A stretch of DNA of 64,000 nt from an uncultured Roseobacter sp. (GCF_947499265.1 NZ_CANMNK010000003.1:124001-188000), one strand, 5' to 3'; counted from the first letter of the stretch, positions 42,991 through 52,436 are shown. Notes: generated from the letters alone by a model not told the origin. Made by a program: numbers and translations.

Positions 42991-43776
42991 TCAGCCGCGC
43001 ACCAGCTTGGCCAGCGGCGAAAACAGCGCCTCATTGGCACAGATGAGCGTGCCATCTTCGACAATATTACCCGCGGGATCAATTGGCTCGGCCAATCCGC
43101 CTGCTTCGCGCACGATGATCAGGCCCGCCGCCAGATCCCAGGCGTTCAGACGGCGCTCCCAAAAGCCGTCATAGCGCCCCGCGGCGACATAGGCGATGTC
43201 CAGGGCTGCAGCCCCCCAGCGGCGAATGCCGGAGCACACGGGAGCCACGCGCGCCATTTCCTTCAGCGTATCCGGTAAATCCGACCGCCCGGCAAAGGGC
43301 AGCCCGGTGGAAAACAGGCTCTCAATCATCTTGGTGCGACCCGATACGCGCAACCGGCTTTCGTTCATCCACGCGCCGGTGCCTTTTTCGGCAAAGAACA
43401 TCTCATCCTTGGCCGGGTCAAAGATCACGCCTGCAACGATCTGCCCCTTGTGTTCCAGCGCGATGGAAACCGCCCAATGCGGCAGCCCGTGCAGGAAGTT
43501 CGTGGTGCCATCCAACGGGTCCACGATCCAGCGGCGCGTGGGGTCCTGCCCGTCTTCGGCACCACCCTCTTCGCCCAGCCAGCCATAGGTGGGACGCGCG
43601 GCCATCAGGTCTTCCTTGATGATCTTTTCAGCGTTGATATCCGCCCGGCTCACAAAATCACCTGCCCCCTTCATGGAGACCTGCAGGTTTTCAACCTCGC
43701 GGAAGTCCTTGACCAGCGAACGCCCCGCGCGGCGGGCGGCTTTGATCATGATGTTGAGATTTGCGCTGCCAACCAT
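42991..43776 (-). CDS. suhB: inositol-1-monophosphatase family protein (SuhB)
   Basis: A 261-residue Mg-dependent phosphatase: GEEGGAEDG and WIVDPLDGTTNFLHGLPHWA are the metal-binding DPLDGT motif regions, and LNAWDLAAGLIIVREAGG is the second WDxAAG motif. SuhB-type proteins hydrolyse myo-inositol 1-phosphate and also act on transcription complexes in E. coli. GGAG seven bases before ATG 43776 fixes the start. It lies alone on the minus strand. Confidence 0.92.
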   Translation of the reverse strand: MVGSANLNIMIKAARRAGRSLVKDFREVENLQVSMKGAGDFVSRADINAEKIIKEDLMAARPTYGWLGEEGGAEDGQDPTRRWIVDPLDGTTNFLHGLPHWAVSIALEHKGQIVAGVIFDPAKDEMFFAEKGTGAWMNESRLRVSGRTKMIESLFSTGLPFAGRSDLPDTLKEMARVAPVCSGIRRWGAAALDIAYVAAGRYDGFWERRLNAWDLAAGLIIVREAGGLAEPIDPAGNIVEDGTLICANEALFSPLAKLVRG

Positions 43777-43907
43777 TTTTCGGCTCCGATAGGGGATCAG
43801 GCTGCGCGTATAAGTGCTGTGCCAGGCAATGCCAAGGGCCGTTTCGCGCAAAGCCTACCCGGGCCGGACATGGCTGCGATGCGCTCGCTGCAAATGCTGC
43901 CGGTGGC

Positions 43908-44696
43908 TCAGGGGGCCGACAGCCATGCGGCGACGCCACCTGCCATTTCGGGGCGGAAATAAGCGATCATCCGGCCCTCAGGCGCCGCCCTTGCACCGGG
44001 CGCCCAGGGCGCCACGCCATGCAGCGTCAGCCGGTGCATCAACGACACCGATCCCAGCGGTGCCGGGACGGCGATGCGCCTGCAGGTTTCAAACGCCTCA
44101 CGCCGTGCTTTTTGGTAAATATCTGTGACATCGATCTGGGAAAACGCCCCTCTGGTGACATCGGCAAATGCCGCCTGCAGGGCCGCACGCATGATGTGAT
44201 GGCTGCCTTCCCAGACAACCAGCGGTGCGGCATCCGCTGTGGCATTGGTCAGCGGAATGCCCAAAACGAAGGCATGCGGCTCCTGCACGAAACGCCGCTT
44301 TGGCGTGCCCAACCCGATGATCCCGTCCACATGCGCGGCATCGCGGTCGCGGCGGTAGCGAAAACCGGCCTCGCTCTCCCGGGCGCGCGGTTTGGGATAG
44401 CCCGGATAGATGACCGACAATTGTGCCGGGTGCAGGTCGGGCCATCCACCGCAGTGCCGCGTTGCGAAGGCAACCGCCGCGCCGGAAAGCACGGGACCTC
44501 CCTCAAGCTGCCCTCTGGCATCATTTGGCAGCGCATCCAGCCCAACGAACCATGTCCCCTCACATTGATGTAAGTGTGCGTTTTCAGGTGCTTGAACGGC
44601 GCGTTTCGCGTGATCAAGGGCGTGCGCGGCCCATGCCTCAACGGCGGTTTCAGGGGAAAAAGATGCCCACCCCCTGTCAAAGAAGTCACCCGTCAT
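43908..44696 (-). CDS. PhyH-like Fe(II)/2-oxoglutarate dioxygenase
   Basis: A 262-residue protein with a phytanoyl-CoA dioxygenase-type jelly roll. The first metal ligands H-x-D are in AAHVDGIIGLG, the distal His in LMHRLTLHGVAPWAPG, and the 2-oxoglutarate Arg in RMIAYFRPE. The substrate cannot be named from sequence. ATG 44696 overlaps the TGA of a 40-residue upstream frame as TGATG. Tight linkage to dusA may be accidental. Confidence 0.75.
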   Translation of the reverse strand: MTGDFFDRGWASFSPETAVEAWAAHALDHAKRAVQAPENAHLHQCEGTWFVGLDALPNDARGQLEGGPVLSGAAVAFATRHCGGWPDLHPAQLSVIYPGYPKPRARESEAGFRYRRDRDAAHVDGIIGLGTPKRRFVQEPHAFVLGIPLTNATADAAPLVVWEGSHHIMRAALQAAFADVTRGAFSQIDVTDIYQKARREAFETCRRIAVPAPLGSVSLMHRLTLHGVAPWAPGARAAPEGRMIAYFRPEMAGGVAAWLSAP

Positions 44697-44818
44697 CACG
44701 CTTCTCTCAGGCTCAAATCAGGCAGGTTCATCAATGAATGCTCAAAGCTGTGCCGATCACCCGTCACCACCCCAAGCTCGCAGCCAAGCTCTGCCCTCAG
44801 GTCCCAGCGTCTTTTCAC
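44696..44818 (-). CDS. possible 40-residue coupled small protein between dusA and the dioxygenase
   Basis: GTG 44818 overlaps the dusA stop as GTGA, and the TGA stop overlaps the dioxygenase ATG as TGATG, so the frame exactly bridges the two genes. The product reads VKRRWDLRAELGCELGVVTG, then DRHSFEHSLMNLPDLSLREA, with a basic start and acidic helical rest. No family recognised. The double overlap is the reason to list it; it could also be chance. Confidence 0.35.
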   Translation of the reverse strand: MKRRWDLRAELGCELGVVTGDRHSFEHSLMNLPDLSLREA

Positions 44819-45825
44819 CCCGCGTTCCGCAATCCGGAAGACGGTTGGATTTGCGCCAACGCCTGCAGTACAAGATCTGACCCTGCACCCGGCTGATGCG
44901 CCCCTTCGGACAAGATACGGCGCCACGCCCGCGCGCCGGGGCGCCCCGTAAAAAGACCCAGCATATGCCGCGTGATCTGCCCCAGCTTCCCGCCCTCCGT
45001 CAGATGTGCATCGATATAGGGCAACATCTCGTGCACGGCTTCCTCCGGCTCGACCCGCGTGCCGGTGCCAAAGATCACCGGATCGGCGTCACAGAGAATC
45101 GCGGCCGGATCATGGTAGGCCGCGCGACCGATCATCACCCCATCGAGACCCGCATCGAGAAACTCTTGCGCCTGTGCCAGCGAGGTAATGCCGCCATTGA
45201 TGGAAATCTCAAGGTTGGGAAAGAGCCCCTTCATCCGCATCACCAGATCGTAGTCCAGCGGCGGTATGTCCCGATTTTCCTTCGGGCTCAGACCTTGCAA
45301 CCAGGCTTTGCGTGCATGGATTGCGACGCGCTCGCACCCTGCCCCGATGATACGTGCAAGAAATTCGGGCAGCACCTCCTCCGGGTCTTGATCATCCACG
45401 CCAATACGGCATTTTACGGTCACAGGGACCGATACGGCGGCCTGCATTGCAGAAACACACTCTGCCAAAAGCGCGGGTTGTTCCATCAGCACCGCCCCAA
45501 AGCACCCCGACTGAACCCGGTCCGACGGACACCCCACATTGAGATTGATCTCGCAGTATCCCGCGTCTTCCCCAAGCTTTGCCGCCTGCGCCAGTTCGGC
45601 GACATCAGAGCCGCCAAGCTGCAATGCCACGGGGTGCTCCTCAGGCGAATACGCGAGCAGATGCAGCGCCTTACCACGCACAAGCGCCGCGGACGTCACC
45701 ATTTCGGTGTAAAGCAACGTATGCTTACTCAGGCGCCGATGCAGAAATCGGCAGTGCCTGTCGGTCCAATCCATCATCGGCGCAATAGAAAGGCGCGGGG
45801 TCTTGGCAGCGGCGGTCAAGAGCAT
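44815..45825 (-). CDS. dusA: tRNA-dihydrouridine synthase A
   Basis: A 336-residue FMN enzyme that reduces uridines 20/20a in tRNA D loops. It begins LSIAPMMDWTDRHCRFLHR, the DusA signature, and has the catalytic Cys in INLNVGCPSDRVQSGCFGAV, the phosphate-binding ISINGGITSL and GLDGVMIGRAAYHDPAIL-like MIGRAAYHDPAAI. GGAG seven bases before ATG 45825 sets the start; the longer frame to 45972 is upstream sequence. Confidence 0.95.
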   Translation of the reverse strand: MLLTAAAKTPRLSIAPMMDWTDRHCRFLHRRLSKHTLLYTEMVTSAALVRGKALHLLAYSPEEHPVALQLGGSDVAELAQAAKLGEDAGYCEINLNVGCPSDRVQSGCFGAVLMEQPALLAECVSAMQAAVSVPVTVKCRIGVDDQDPEEVLPEFLARIIGAGCERVAIHARKAWLQGLSPKENRDIPPLDYDLVMRMKGLFPNLEISINGGITSLAQAQEFLDAGLDGVMIGRAAYHDPAAILCDADPVIFGTGTRVEPEEAVHEMLPYIDAHLTEGGKLGQITRHMLGLFTGRPGARAWRRILSEGAHQPGAGSDLVLQALAQIQPSSGLRNAG

Positions 45826-45927
45826 TTTCGATCTCCATAAACTCGTCTGTATTTTGAACGAGCGCGAGTAAACGCTATATGCACATAACATTCTATCCGC
45901 CACCCCACGCCGCGCAAAGGCTGTCAT

Positions 45928-46341
45928 ATGGTAGCGTTTGAGGCGACTGCAATCATGCCCGTGCCATTTCACCCACCACGTCCCTCGAGCGCCAAATTTG
46001 CAACGATAGTCGCTTGTACCAACAGCGGCGTCATGGAACGCGCGCTCGGCTGGAGCCAGTTCATACCTATACGGGTACTAGAGCTCGCCGGCGGTTCAAT
46101 ACCGAGCAACTGGTACGACAAGCTGAAACAGCGCAGGAAGGGCGGGCGGACCTTCTCCAGGTTCTGGCCTGATAGTCAAAAAGAACATCAAAGCTTGGAG
46201 ACTTGGTGTTTCTTCCGAACCGGCTTTTCGCAATCCGAATACGTCGAGGACTTGCGGACCTTTGCGCGCTTCACCAAAGAGCATCATCTCGTTGATGCAT
46301 CATCGTGCGAAGATAAGCCACCAGTCCGTCTCTTTAATTAG
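45928..46341 (+). CDS. hypothetical protein
   Basis: A 137-residue open frame from ATG 45928 with a soluble, aromatic-rich, basic middle (PSNWYDKLKQRRKGGRTFSR, SLETWCFFRTGFSQSEYVED). An ATG at 46033 (MERALGWSQFIPI) would give a shorter form. I recognise no family. The composition is protein-like, but codon evidence is thin. It sits between dusA and the NRPS gene at the left edge of the accessory region, and could be a remnant. Confidence 0.4.
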   Translation: MVAFEATAIMPVPFHPPRPSSAKFATIVACTNSGVMERALGWSQFIPIRVLELAGGSIPSNWYDKLKQRRKGGRTFSRFWPDSQKEHQSLETWCFFRTGFSQSEYVEDLRTFARFTKEHHLVDASSCEDKPPVRLFN

Positions 46342-46381
46342 AGCAACCGCGCCTATCTGCGACTTGAAGGAAACTTGGGGC

Positions 46382-49300
46382 TTAGGTCGCCGGGCGGCTC
46401 ACCTCAGCGGTCGACCGGGGTTCTGGCTGCATCTTGCAACGGATCAGCTTCGAACGGTCGAAGCGCAGATTTAGAAACGTCCGATGCACGGGCGCCTCGG
46501 GCTCATAGTTCGCGATCAAATCGCATGGTTCGGCGCCGAGGGAGAGATAAGCTTGGAGCAGCGGCGCCTTCACCATGCCATGTTGCAGTCCCTTCAAATA
46601 GCGATGCAAAGATCTAGGTGAAATATCGCCCCGATACCCTTCCAGCATCACGGCCGCTCGGATTTCGGATATCTCTGGATGCCTGACGAGATAGTCAACA
46701 AACCCGTCCCACAAAAGCGGCAATAAAGGCGCGCCAAGCCAATCCGGATCGGTCTTGAGGTCAGCGACGTAGTAGCATTCGCCATTCGGTTCGTGCGAGG
46801 CGAATGTGCCGTTCAGCGTAAGGGCCGCCCAACTGGCTTGGCCTGGCTTCCCTTTCTCCCGTCGAAAACCACTCAGGGAAGCTAGTATTTTCGCTTCCCT
46901 GCTGACGATCCACTGACCTTCGGGAAAGATTTCCCACTGTTTTCGTATCTGGGCGGCAGTCAGGTGGAGTTCGTTGGGGGCCAGTCTTTCGAGTCTCAGG
47001 AAGGCCGAGACATCCCGTTGGGTCGGATTTCTGACGGTCAGTGCGGCGGAACAGAACTCGCCCAGTTTGCCATCCTTTATCTTCAGTTGATCCATGAAAT
47101 CGCCGAACACAGGAAACTCATATATCAGGCTGGGGAGAAGTTCGGTCTGCAGGATCTCTTCCACTTCGAGCATCACTTCGAGGGCTGCAAAAGACGCCCC
47201 TCCCGAGTGAAAGAAATGCGTGTCGCTTTCTATGCTGTCCAACTCAAGCATTCTCTTCCATACATTGACAATGCGTTGCTCGAGATCAGTTGTCGCGTCG
47301 TCCACTGGTACGGACGCGGCAGAGGCTGGAGTCCATGCGGCAAGCTTGGCCCGATCGACTTTCTGCTGCCCACTTCTCGGAAGTGCGGGCAGCCTATTGA
47401 TGTGACGCGGGATCGCGCTCGCGGGCAGGATCTCTTCGAGATGGGTTCGAACATCGGCCTCCGCGAGGGTCGTGACCACCCAAGCGACAATGATGGGCCC
47501 GTAAGGTCGGCCACGGCAGACGACAACCGCCGCCTCCTCTACTGCATCGAGTTGTGAGATCTTGCTTTCAATTTCGCTAAGGTCGACGCGAAATCCAGAA
47601 ACTTTGACTTGCTGGTCTTTGCGACCGAGGAAAACGATCCGCCCATCACCTCCCAGGCGCCCCAGATCGCCTGTTCTATAAACTCGCCCTAGTTCCGCGT
47701 GGTGCACAAACGATTGCGCGGTCAGATCCGGGGCATTCCAATAGCATCGGGCCAAACCCCTCCCGGCGATGACCAGTTCTCCCACCTCCCCCGGCGCGCA
47801 GAGCGAGAGGTCCGGTTGAACAATAGACAGCCACTGGCCCCTCATCGATTCTGGCTTGCCATAGGGGATGCTCGATTTCTCGCAATCCTCCGGGCGTATC
47901 GGGTGCATGATCGACCAGATCGAAGCCTCGGTCGCCCCGCCCAGCGAGAGGATGTCGAGTTTGGGGCGCAGCCTCCAAGCGGCCAAGGGCAGGTCTACGG
48001 GGATCCAATCCCCGCTGAGCAACACCGATCTCAGCGTATCCGGAAGTGGCCTCGATTTCAGCCCCGCCAAAAGCAGTCGGAAAAGGGAGGGAACGGAATT
48101 CCAGACAGTAACGCGATGGTCCCGACACTGACGCCACAAGGCATCGGCATAGGGAATTCCGTCCGCTGTGTGCGCAGAATCCAGGAGCACCACGCTCGCA
48201 CCAGCGGACCAGGCACCAAAAAGGTCATAGACTGAAAGATCGAAGGTCAGGGACGAAACGGCCAGCAGCCGGTCATCCGGTGTCAACGCGATCTTTTCAT
48301 TGACGTCCCTGATGGTATTGAGGGCCGCATGATGGTCGATGGCGACGCCCTTGGGGCGCCCGCTGGAACCGGATGTGTAGATGACGTAGGCGAGGTGATT
48401 TCCCGAGACCTTCGGATCGTGCGCGCGCTCCGCGTTGGGTAAACTATCGAAATCGATAAGCAGGCTTCTCGCCGATGTGTCCAGTTCACGATCCGTGATG
48501 ACGAGGGAACACCCGGCTTCTCGACAGATTTCATCGAGACGCGCCTTGGGCCAGGCCGGATCAAGCGGCAGGTAAGCGGCACGGGCGAGCAGGATGCCGA
48601 CCACAGCAACGGCTTGACGCCAGCCGCGCGGCAGGCACACCCCCACAAGCGCCCCGTCGCGAACGTTTTCCGCCGTCAATATCTGCGCCAGGCTGGTGCC
48701 GAGTTGCAGAAGATCCCCGTAGCTCAGAACCCGGGAATCGCTGATCACGACCTGCCGGTCCGGCGTGGTTGCCGCATGGCGCAGAAAATCCTCCAGCAGC
48801 CAACCCTCATTCTCCGACGGGGCTGGAGCCTCGACCGCCATAGCATTCGGATGCCATCCGCTCTGTCGGGCGCGAGGTCTCAAGCGGGGCAGACGATCTT
48901 GCAGATGGTCCCCGCGCGACAATGGAAAGCATCCAAGATACGCCTTGATGGAAGGCTTCGCGCCATACTGGAATTTCAGATGAGTGACGCGAAAGAGCAG
49001 GATTTTATCCTCGGCCAGTCTCTGATGTCCATTCCAGGCAAGAAGAGCCTCTCGTTCATCTGCAGAGCAAAGGCCGCGCGCATGAAGCCAGTGCAGGAAG
49101 CTTTCCAACCGACCTTGGCCGATGTCGAAATGGCACTCGGCCCCAAGCCGGGGCATCAGTACACTTTGGGCGATGTCGAGATTGAGAAACCGGAGCTGAC
49201 CCCAACGCGACAGTTGATGCACCTGCGGGTAGGGCGTATCCCGCTCCCAGGGGCAATCTTCATGGCCTAATGCGGTAAACGCCCGCTTCATGTGGGGCAA

Positions 49301-49759
49301 CGCATCGCCGTGGACGCAGATCCGCATGCCGCGCTCGGGACAGGCGATATCGTAGCCGAAATGCTCGATGCTGAGCTCCGCGGGCAGTACGCCCGGGCGC
49401 AGCGGCCAGGTCGGCAGTTCGAGCTCCGGCAACGTGCTCTTCAGGAACTGGCGCGCGGAGACGGGCGTCACGCCGTCACTCAGGGCGATGAAATGCCGTG
49501 ACCGGACCCGTCCGTCTCCGGCTTGGTCGTATTCGTAAGCCTCCGTCTGCACCGAAGCCCTGCGGCTTTCGGGCACCGGCACGGAGAGAGCCAGATCAGC
49601 CGCCCCACCGCCCCGGCCAAGGGTGACCTCAAGCCCGAGAACCTCGGCTTTGCTCCAGGCATCGGCCATGACGAGAACTTCGTTGGGGATCTTCCACAAA
49701 CGCAGAAAATCCTTGGCCTTGTCGGCCAGAAATCTCCCTGAACTACAGTCGCCCGTCAC
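46382..49759 (-). CDS. stand-alone NRPS: unknown N-terminal region, cysteine-type adenylation domain, carrier protein, GNAT-like C-terminus
   Basis: A 1125-residue synthetase. Residues 1-310 are unrecognised. Residues about 325-810 form an adenylation domain: IYTSGSSGRPKG is A3 and YRTGDLG is A7. The pocket residues are Asp507, Leu508, Tyr511, Asn554, Leu580, Ser582, Leu606, Ile614 and Trp615, with Lys800 at the A10 position. This is the published cysteine code D-L-Y-N-L-S-L-I-W-K. The carrier domain has Ser856 in HSGGASF. Residues about 910-1095 look like an acetyltransferase-type (GNAT) fold. No condensation, cyclisation or thioesterase domain is seen. GTG 49759 overlaps the upstream GNAT gene, so it is third in a coupled operon. 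Confidence 0.88.
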   Translation of the reverse strand: MTGDCSSGRFLADKAKDFLRLWKIPNEVLVMADAWSKAEVLGLEVTLGRGGGAADLALSVPVPESRRASVQTEAYEYDQAGDGRVRSRHFIALSDGVTPVSARQFLKSTLPELELPTWPLRPGVLPAELSIEHFGYDIACPERGMRICVHGDALPHMKRAFTALGHEDCPWERDTPYPQVHQLSRWGQLRFLNLDIAQSVLMPRLGAECHFDIGQGRLESFLHWLHARGLCSADEREALLAWNGHQRLAEDKILLFRVTHLKFQYGAKPSIKAYLGCFPLSRGDHLQDRLPRLRPRARQSGWHPNAMAVEAPAPSENEGWLLEDFLRHAATTPDRQVVISDSRVLSYGDLLQLGTSLAQILTAENVRDGALVGVCLPRGWRQAVAVVGILLARAAYLPLDPAWPKARLDEICREAGCSLVITDRELDTSARSLLIDFDSLPNAERAHDPKVSGNHLAYVIYTSGSSGRPKGVAIDHHAALNTIRDVNEKIALTPDDRLLAVSSLTFDLSVYDLFGAWSAGASVVLLDSAHTADGIPYADALWRQCRDHRVTVWNSVPSLFRLLLAGLKSRPLPDTLRSVLLSGDWIPVDLPLAAWRLRPKLDILSLGGATEASIWSIMHPIRPEDCEKSSIPYGKPESMRGQWLSIVQPDLSLCAPGEVGELVIAGRGLARCYWNAPDLTAQSFVHHAELGRVYRTGDLGRLGGDGRIVFLGRKDQQVKVSGFRVDLSEIESKISQLDAVEEAAVVVCRGRPYGPIIVAWVVTTLAEADVRTHLEEILPASAIPRHINRLPALPRSGQQKVDRAKLAAWTPASAASVPVDDATTDLEQRIVNVWKRMLELDSIESDTHFFHSGGASFAALEVMLEVEEILQTELLPSLIYEFPVFGDFMDQLKIKDGKLGEFCSAALTVRNPTQRDVSAFLRLERLAPNELHLTAAQIRKQWEIFPEGQWIVSREAKILASLSGFRREKGKPGQASWAALTLNGTFASHEPNGECYYVADLKTDPDWLGAPLLPLLWDGFVDYLVRHPEISEIRAAVMLEGYRGDISPRSLHRYLKGLQHGMVKAPLLQAYLSLGAEPCDLIANYEPEAPVHRTFLNLRFDRSKLIRCKMQPEPRSTAEVSRPAT

Positions 49760-50379
49760 AGGCCGGTTCCCGATCTCTGGATCGGACGCGACAGAACCCA
49801 GTGCCGAACGGACGATCCGGGCAGGGTCTCATCGACACTTATCTCGAAGCCGTTGCGCCTTAGCAGCGGCAGAACTCGTTGGGTCTGGGTTTCGACGTAA
49901 ACGGGCATCGACTGTCTATCAGCTTGCTCCAAGAGCAGTTCCATCATTTTCTGTCCCAAGCCCTGCCCCTGCAACTCGGGCTTCACGCCGATCACGAGCA
50001 GATAGAAATGCGCCTCCGGCATCAGGCGGCCATGCAGGTCTGCCAGCCTCCCGTTAAAACGCATGAGCCTGGCGATTTCGTCAGGCCGGAGTTTGAAGGG
50101 CGCCTTCCACCAACCGCTTTTGACATACTCCCAATCGGACGGCTCTGCCTGACTGGGAGTCAGATAGACAAAACAGGCTTCACAATCCGGTGTCGTCATC
50201 ACTTCCGCACGGTGCAAGACGCAACGCAAAAGCCCCCTAGACAAGAACAGGAGCTTCTTGTGCCGGTTTGCCTCCGACCGAAACATCCACTTCGATAATG
50301 GATGATCCTGAAAAGTCTCGGCAAGAACTTTGCTGCAAGCCTCGGAGGTTCCTTCTGTAACCCGGACAATTTCCTTCAT
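49756..50379 (-). CDS. GNAT family N-acetyltransferase of the NRPS operon
   Basis: A 207-residue acetyltransferase. The acetyl-CoA loop is in IGVKPELQGQGLGQKMMELL (Q-G-Q-G-L-G), the last strands read VYVETQTQRVLPLLRRNGFE, and the N-terminal half is longer than in minimal GNATs (about 110 residues before motif A). The ATG overlaps the amine oxidase stop (ATGA, 50376-50379) and its stop overlaps the NRPS GTG (49756-49759). It probably acylates the operon's product or precursor. Confidence 0.85.
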   Translation of the reverse strand: MKEIVRVTEGTSEACSKVLAETFQDHPLSKWMFRSEANRHKKLLFLSRGLLRCVLHRAEVMTTPDCEACFVYLTPSQAEPSDWEYVKSGWWKAPFKLRPDEIARLMRFNGRLADLHGRLMPEAHFYLLVIGVKPELQGQGLGQKMMELLLEQADRQSMPVYVETQTQRVLPLLRRNGFEISVDETLPGSSVRHWVLSRPIQRSGTGL

Positions 50380-51935
50380 GGGAAGCTCTCTAAAATCTTG
50401 CTGGCGGCGATGATCCCGGAGTTGAACGCGCTGTGTGTTGAGGACGGCGCGAGAAACCCGGGATGGACTTCGAGCAATTGCTCCAAGGGAACCTTCGGAA
50501 AGCTGCGCGAAGAATCCTCCGCTGCCAACCTCATCAAGGTGTCCGGTTCAGCGAATGGCACGCAGTGCTCGCCCGCGCAAAGCACCCGCCGATCCTCGTC
50601 CCGAGGATAGAGGGCCCGCTCCTCCGCACCGACTTTCGGGAAGGAGTAGGAGCCTCCTCGCAATGAATGAGATGTCATATCCACGGCAAGGATTTCTGGA
50701 TATCTCAGCACCTCGAAAACACTTCGAAGTTTCGCGCGGATCCGATCTGGATCGTCGCGCCACACCCGCTCCAGGTCCTGTGCGGCCGCGCCATAGGCGA
50801 CACCCACCATCAAATCGGGGGCCTGCCGATACCACTGGATCGGGCTACCCTCGACCCCAACGATATTCGTATAGGTCACCGGGAAGGGGCAATCGCCACG
50901 GAACTTGACATGACACCGGGCCAAATGGGCAACGCCGATACCTGCCTGGCTCCGACGGAACGCCTCGTCGGCGAGATGCTCTTTGCCGGCCCAGACCCAA
51001 CCGGGCCAAGTGACGACAAGCCTTGAAAGGCTCAGTCTCTCGCCCCGCATCGGCACCTCGATCCTCTCTCCGAGGTGCCATTCATCGACGGCCGCCCCAA
51101 GATGGAGTGAGACGGTGACATTGGGCCTCTGTCGCGTGCGCGTCTTTATCCAATGCAGCAATCCGGACGGTAGGGCGTCGTACCCGCCGGGAAGAACCGC
51201 GTCTCCCCGCCGGAGGTGCATAACGATCGGGGCGGTCCAGAAAACCCTCTTGGCCGAGTAGAGCTTTGGGCTGACGCCCATATCAACGCCGAGGTTTTCT
51301 TCGAACATCCAATCGGAGAGCCGACCATGGCAGCCGCGAAACGATGGCAGAGATCGCAGCCCCCGCGCGGCGAGACCCGCTAGGCTGCGCCTGAGAGGCA
51401 GCCAGGTGGGGATGCCCTCCCGAACCGAATCCTTAAGGAAACGGGCCTCGAAGGCCTGCCCCTCCGACCCCGCCCTAAGGTCCCGCAGGACGGCCGCCGC
51501 ATTCGTATCCATCGCGCGTTCCGTCACCATCCGACCGTAAAGCGCGCCGATGTCGGTCAGGAAATCGATTTCCAATTGGCTGACATGGCCGTCAAAGCGC
51601 CGACCGGACTGCCAATCCACAGTACTCACGGTTTCGGGCTCCAGCCGCTCCACCTCCAGACCGAGGCTGTCCGCCAGGCGGGCGATTGGGTTGCCATGCC
51701 ACCCATGGATCCATTGCGGGCCGATCTCGATCTTATGTCCCTGCCATACACTCGTTTCGATCCGTCCGCCGATCCTGCTTTCCTTTTCGATGATATGAAC
51801 GTGCCAAGCACCTGTTTCGGGTAAATCCCTGACCAGCCGCGCGGCACAAGACAGCCCGGAAATCCCTGCCCCAATGATGCCGATCCTGGTGGCGGTGTCC
51901 TCTGAGTTCTGCTTCTGCTGCATCTCAGCGTTCAC
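50376..51935 (-). CDS. FAD-dependent amine oxidase of the NRPS operon
   Basis: A 519-residue flavoprotein of the monoamine/polyamine oxidase family. The dinucleotide fold is IGIIGAGISGLSCAARL, followed by IEKESRIGGRIETSV, GPQWIHGWHGNPIARLADSL, and a C-terminal FAD segment VLCAGEHCVPFAEPDTL with AFNSGIIAASKIL. It oxidises an amine or amino acid to the imine with oxygen. GTG 51935 with GGGAGGG nine bases upstream is preferred to ATG 51923 or ATG 51959. First gene of the operon; its promoter lies between 51936 and the transposase fragments. Confidence 0.87.
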   Translation of the reverse strand: MNAEMQQKQNSEDTATRIGIIGAGISGLSCAARLVRDLPETGAWHVHIIEKESRIGGRIETSVWQGHKIEIGPQWIHGWHGNPIARLADSLGLEVERLEPETVSTVDWQSGRRFDGHVSQLEIDFLTDIGALYGRMVTERAMDTNAAAVLRDLRAGSEGQAFEARFLKDSVREGIPTWLPLRRSLAGLAARGLRSLPSFRGCHGRLSDWMFEENLGVDMGVSPKLYSAKRVFWTAPIVMHLRRGDAVLPGGYDALPSGLLHWIKTRTRQRPNVTVSLHLGAAVDEWHLGERIEVPMRGERLSLSRLVVTWPGWVWAGKEHLADEAFRRSQAGIGVAHLARCHVKFRGDCPFPVTYTNIVGVEGSPIQWYRQAPDLMVGVAYGAAAQDLERVWRDDPDRIRAKLRSVFEVLRYPEILAVDMTSHSLRGGSYSFPKVGAEERALYPRDEDRRVLCAGEHCVPFAEPDTLMRLAAEDSSRSFPKVPLEQLLEVHPGFLAPSSTHSAFNSGIIAASKILESFP

Positions 51936-52256
51936 AATAGAACACCCTCCCGGATGCATGTCCGACCCGCCTGCCGGTCGAGGGATGATCGAGATTCACC
52001 GGGAGAGCCGGGTCTAAAAAAGAAGTGCTTTCGCTTGTCCGATCCGTTTGCAGCGTGCGCGGGATTGAGCGTCGTCGGCAGTATGCCGCCTATTTGATCA
52101 GAATGGAACTCTCCTTGTGGACCGCTCCATGAGGTGCCCACAATTTCCTAACTGCTCTGCCTCATTTATTTTCTTCCATTCTTTCATTGCCCGTATCCGT
52201 TTTCGTGTCATGGCCGCTCCTCTCAGCAGATTTGACTTGGCCAAATCGCCAATCGG

Positions 52257-52394
52257 CAACAATTCACGGTGCGCCGACACACACAGGGCCTCAGAATTTT
52301 TTCCCAGCAGTTTCTTGAGCTTGGCGTCGTCGATCTCAAGTACATTCAGATGCTTTTCAGCAGACGCTTCAATACCGTCAATTTTGGACCGCCA
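52257..52394 (-). pseudogene. fragment of IS3-type OrfA transposase
   Basis: The translation YPIEWRSKIDGIEASAEKHL continues NVLEIDDAKLKKLLGKNSEA. It follows the IS3 OrfA pattern in which an YRWRSKYGGME-like segment is followed by a coiled coil (xxLExENAKLKKLL). Only this short piece remains and it is out of context, so it is a relic. It lies next to an IS6-type relic in the same reading frame, which may be chance joining. Confidence 0.6.
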
Positions 52395-52436
52395 TTCGAT
52401 GGGATAGACGCCCCCCACCCCGAGAAGGGGATTGGG

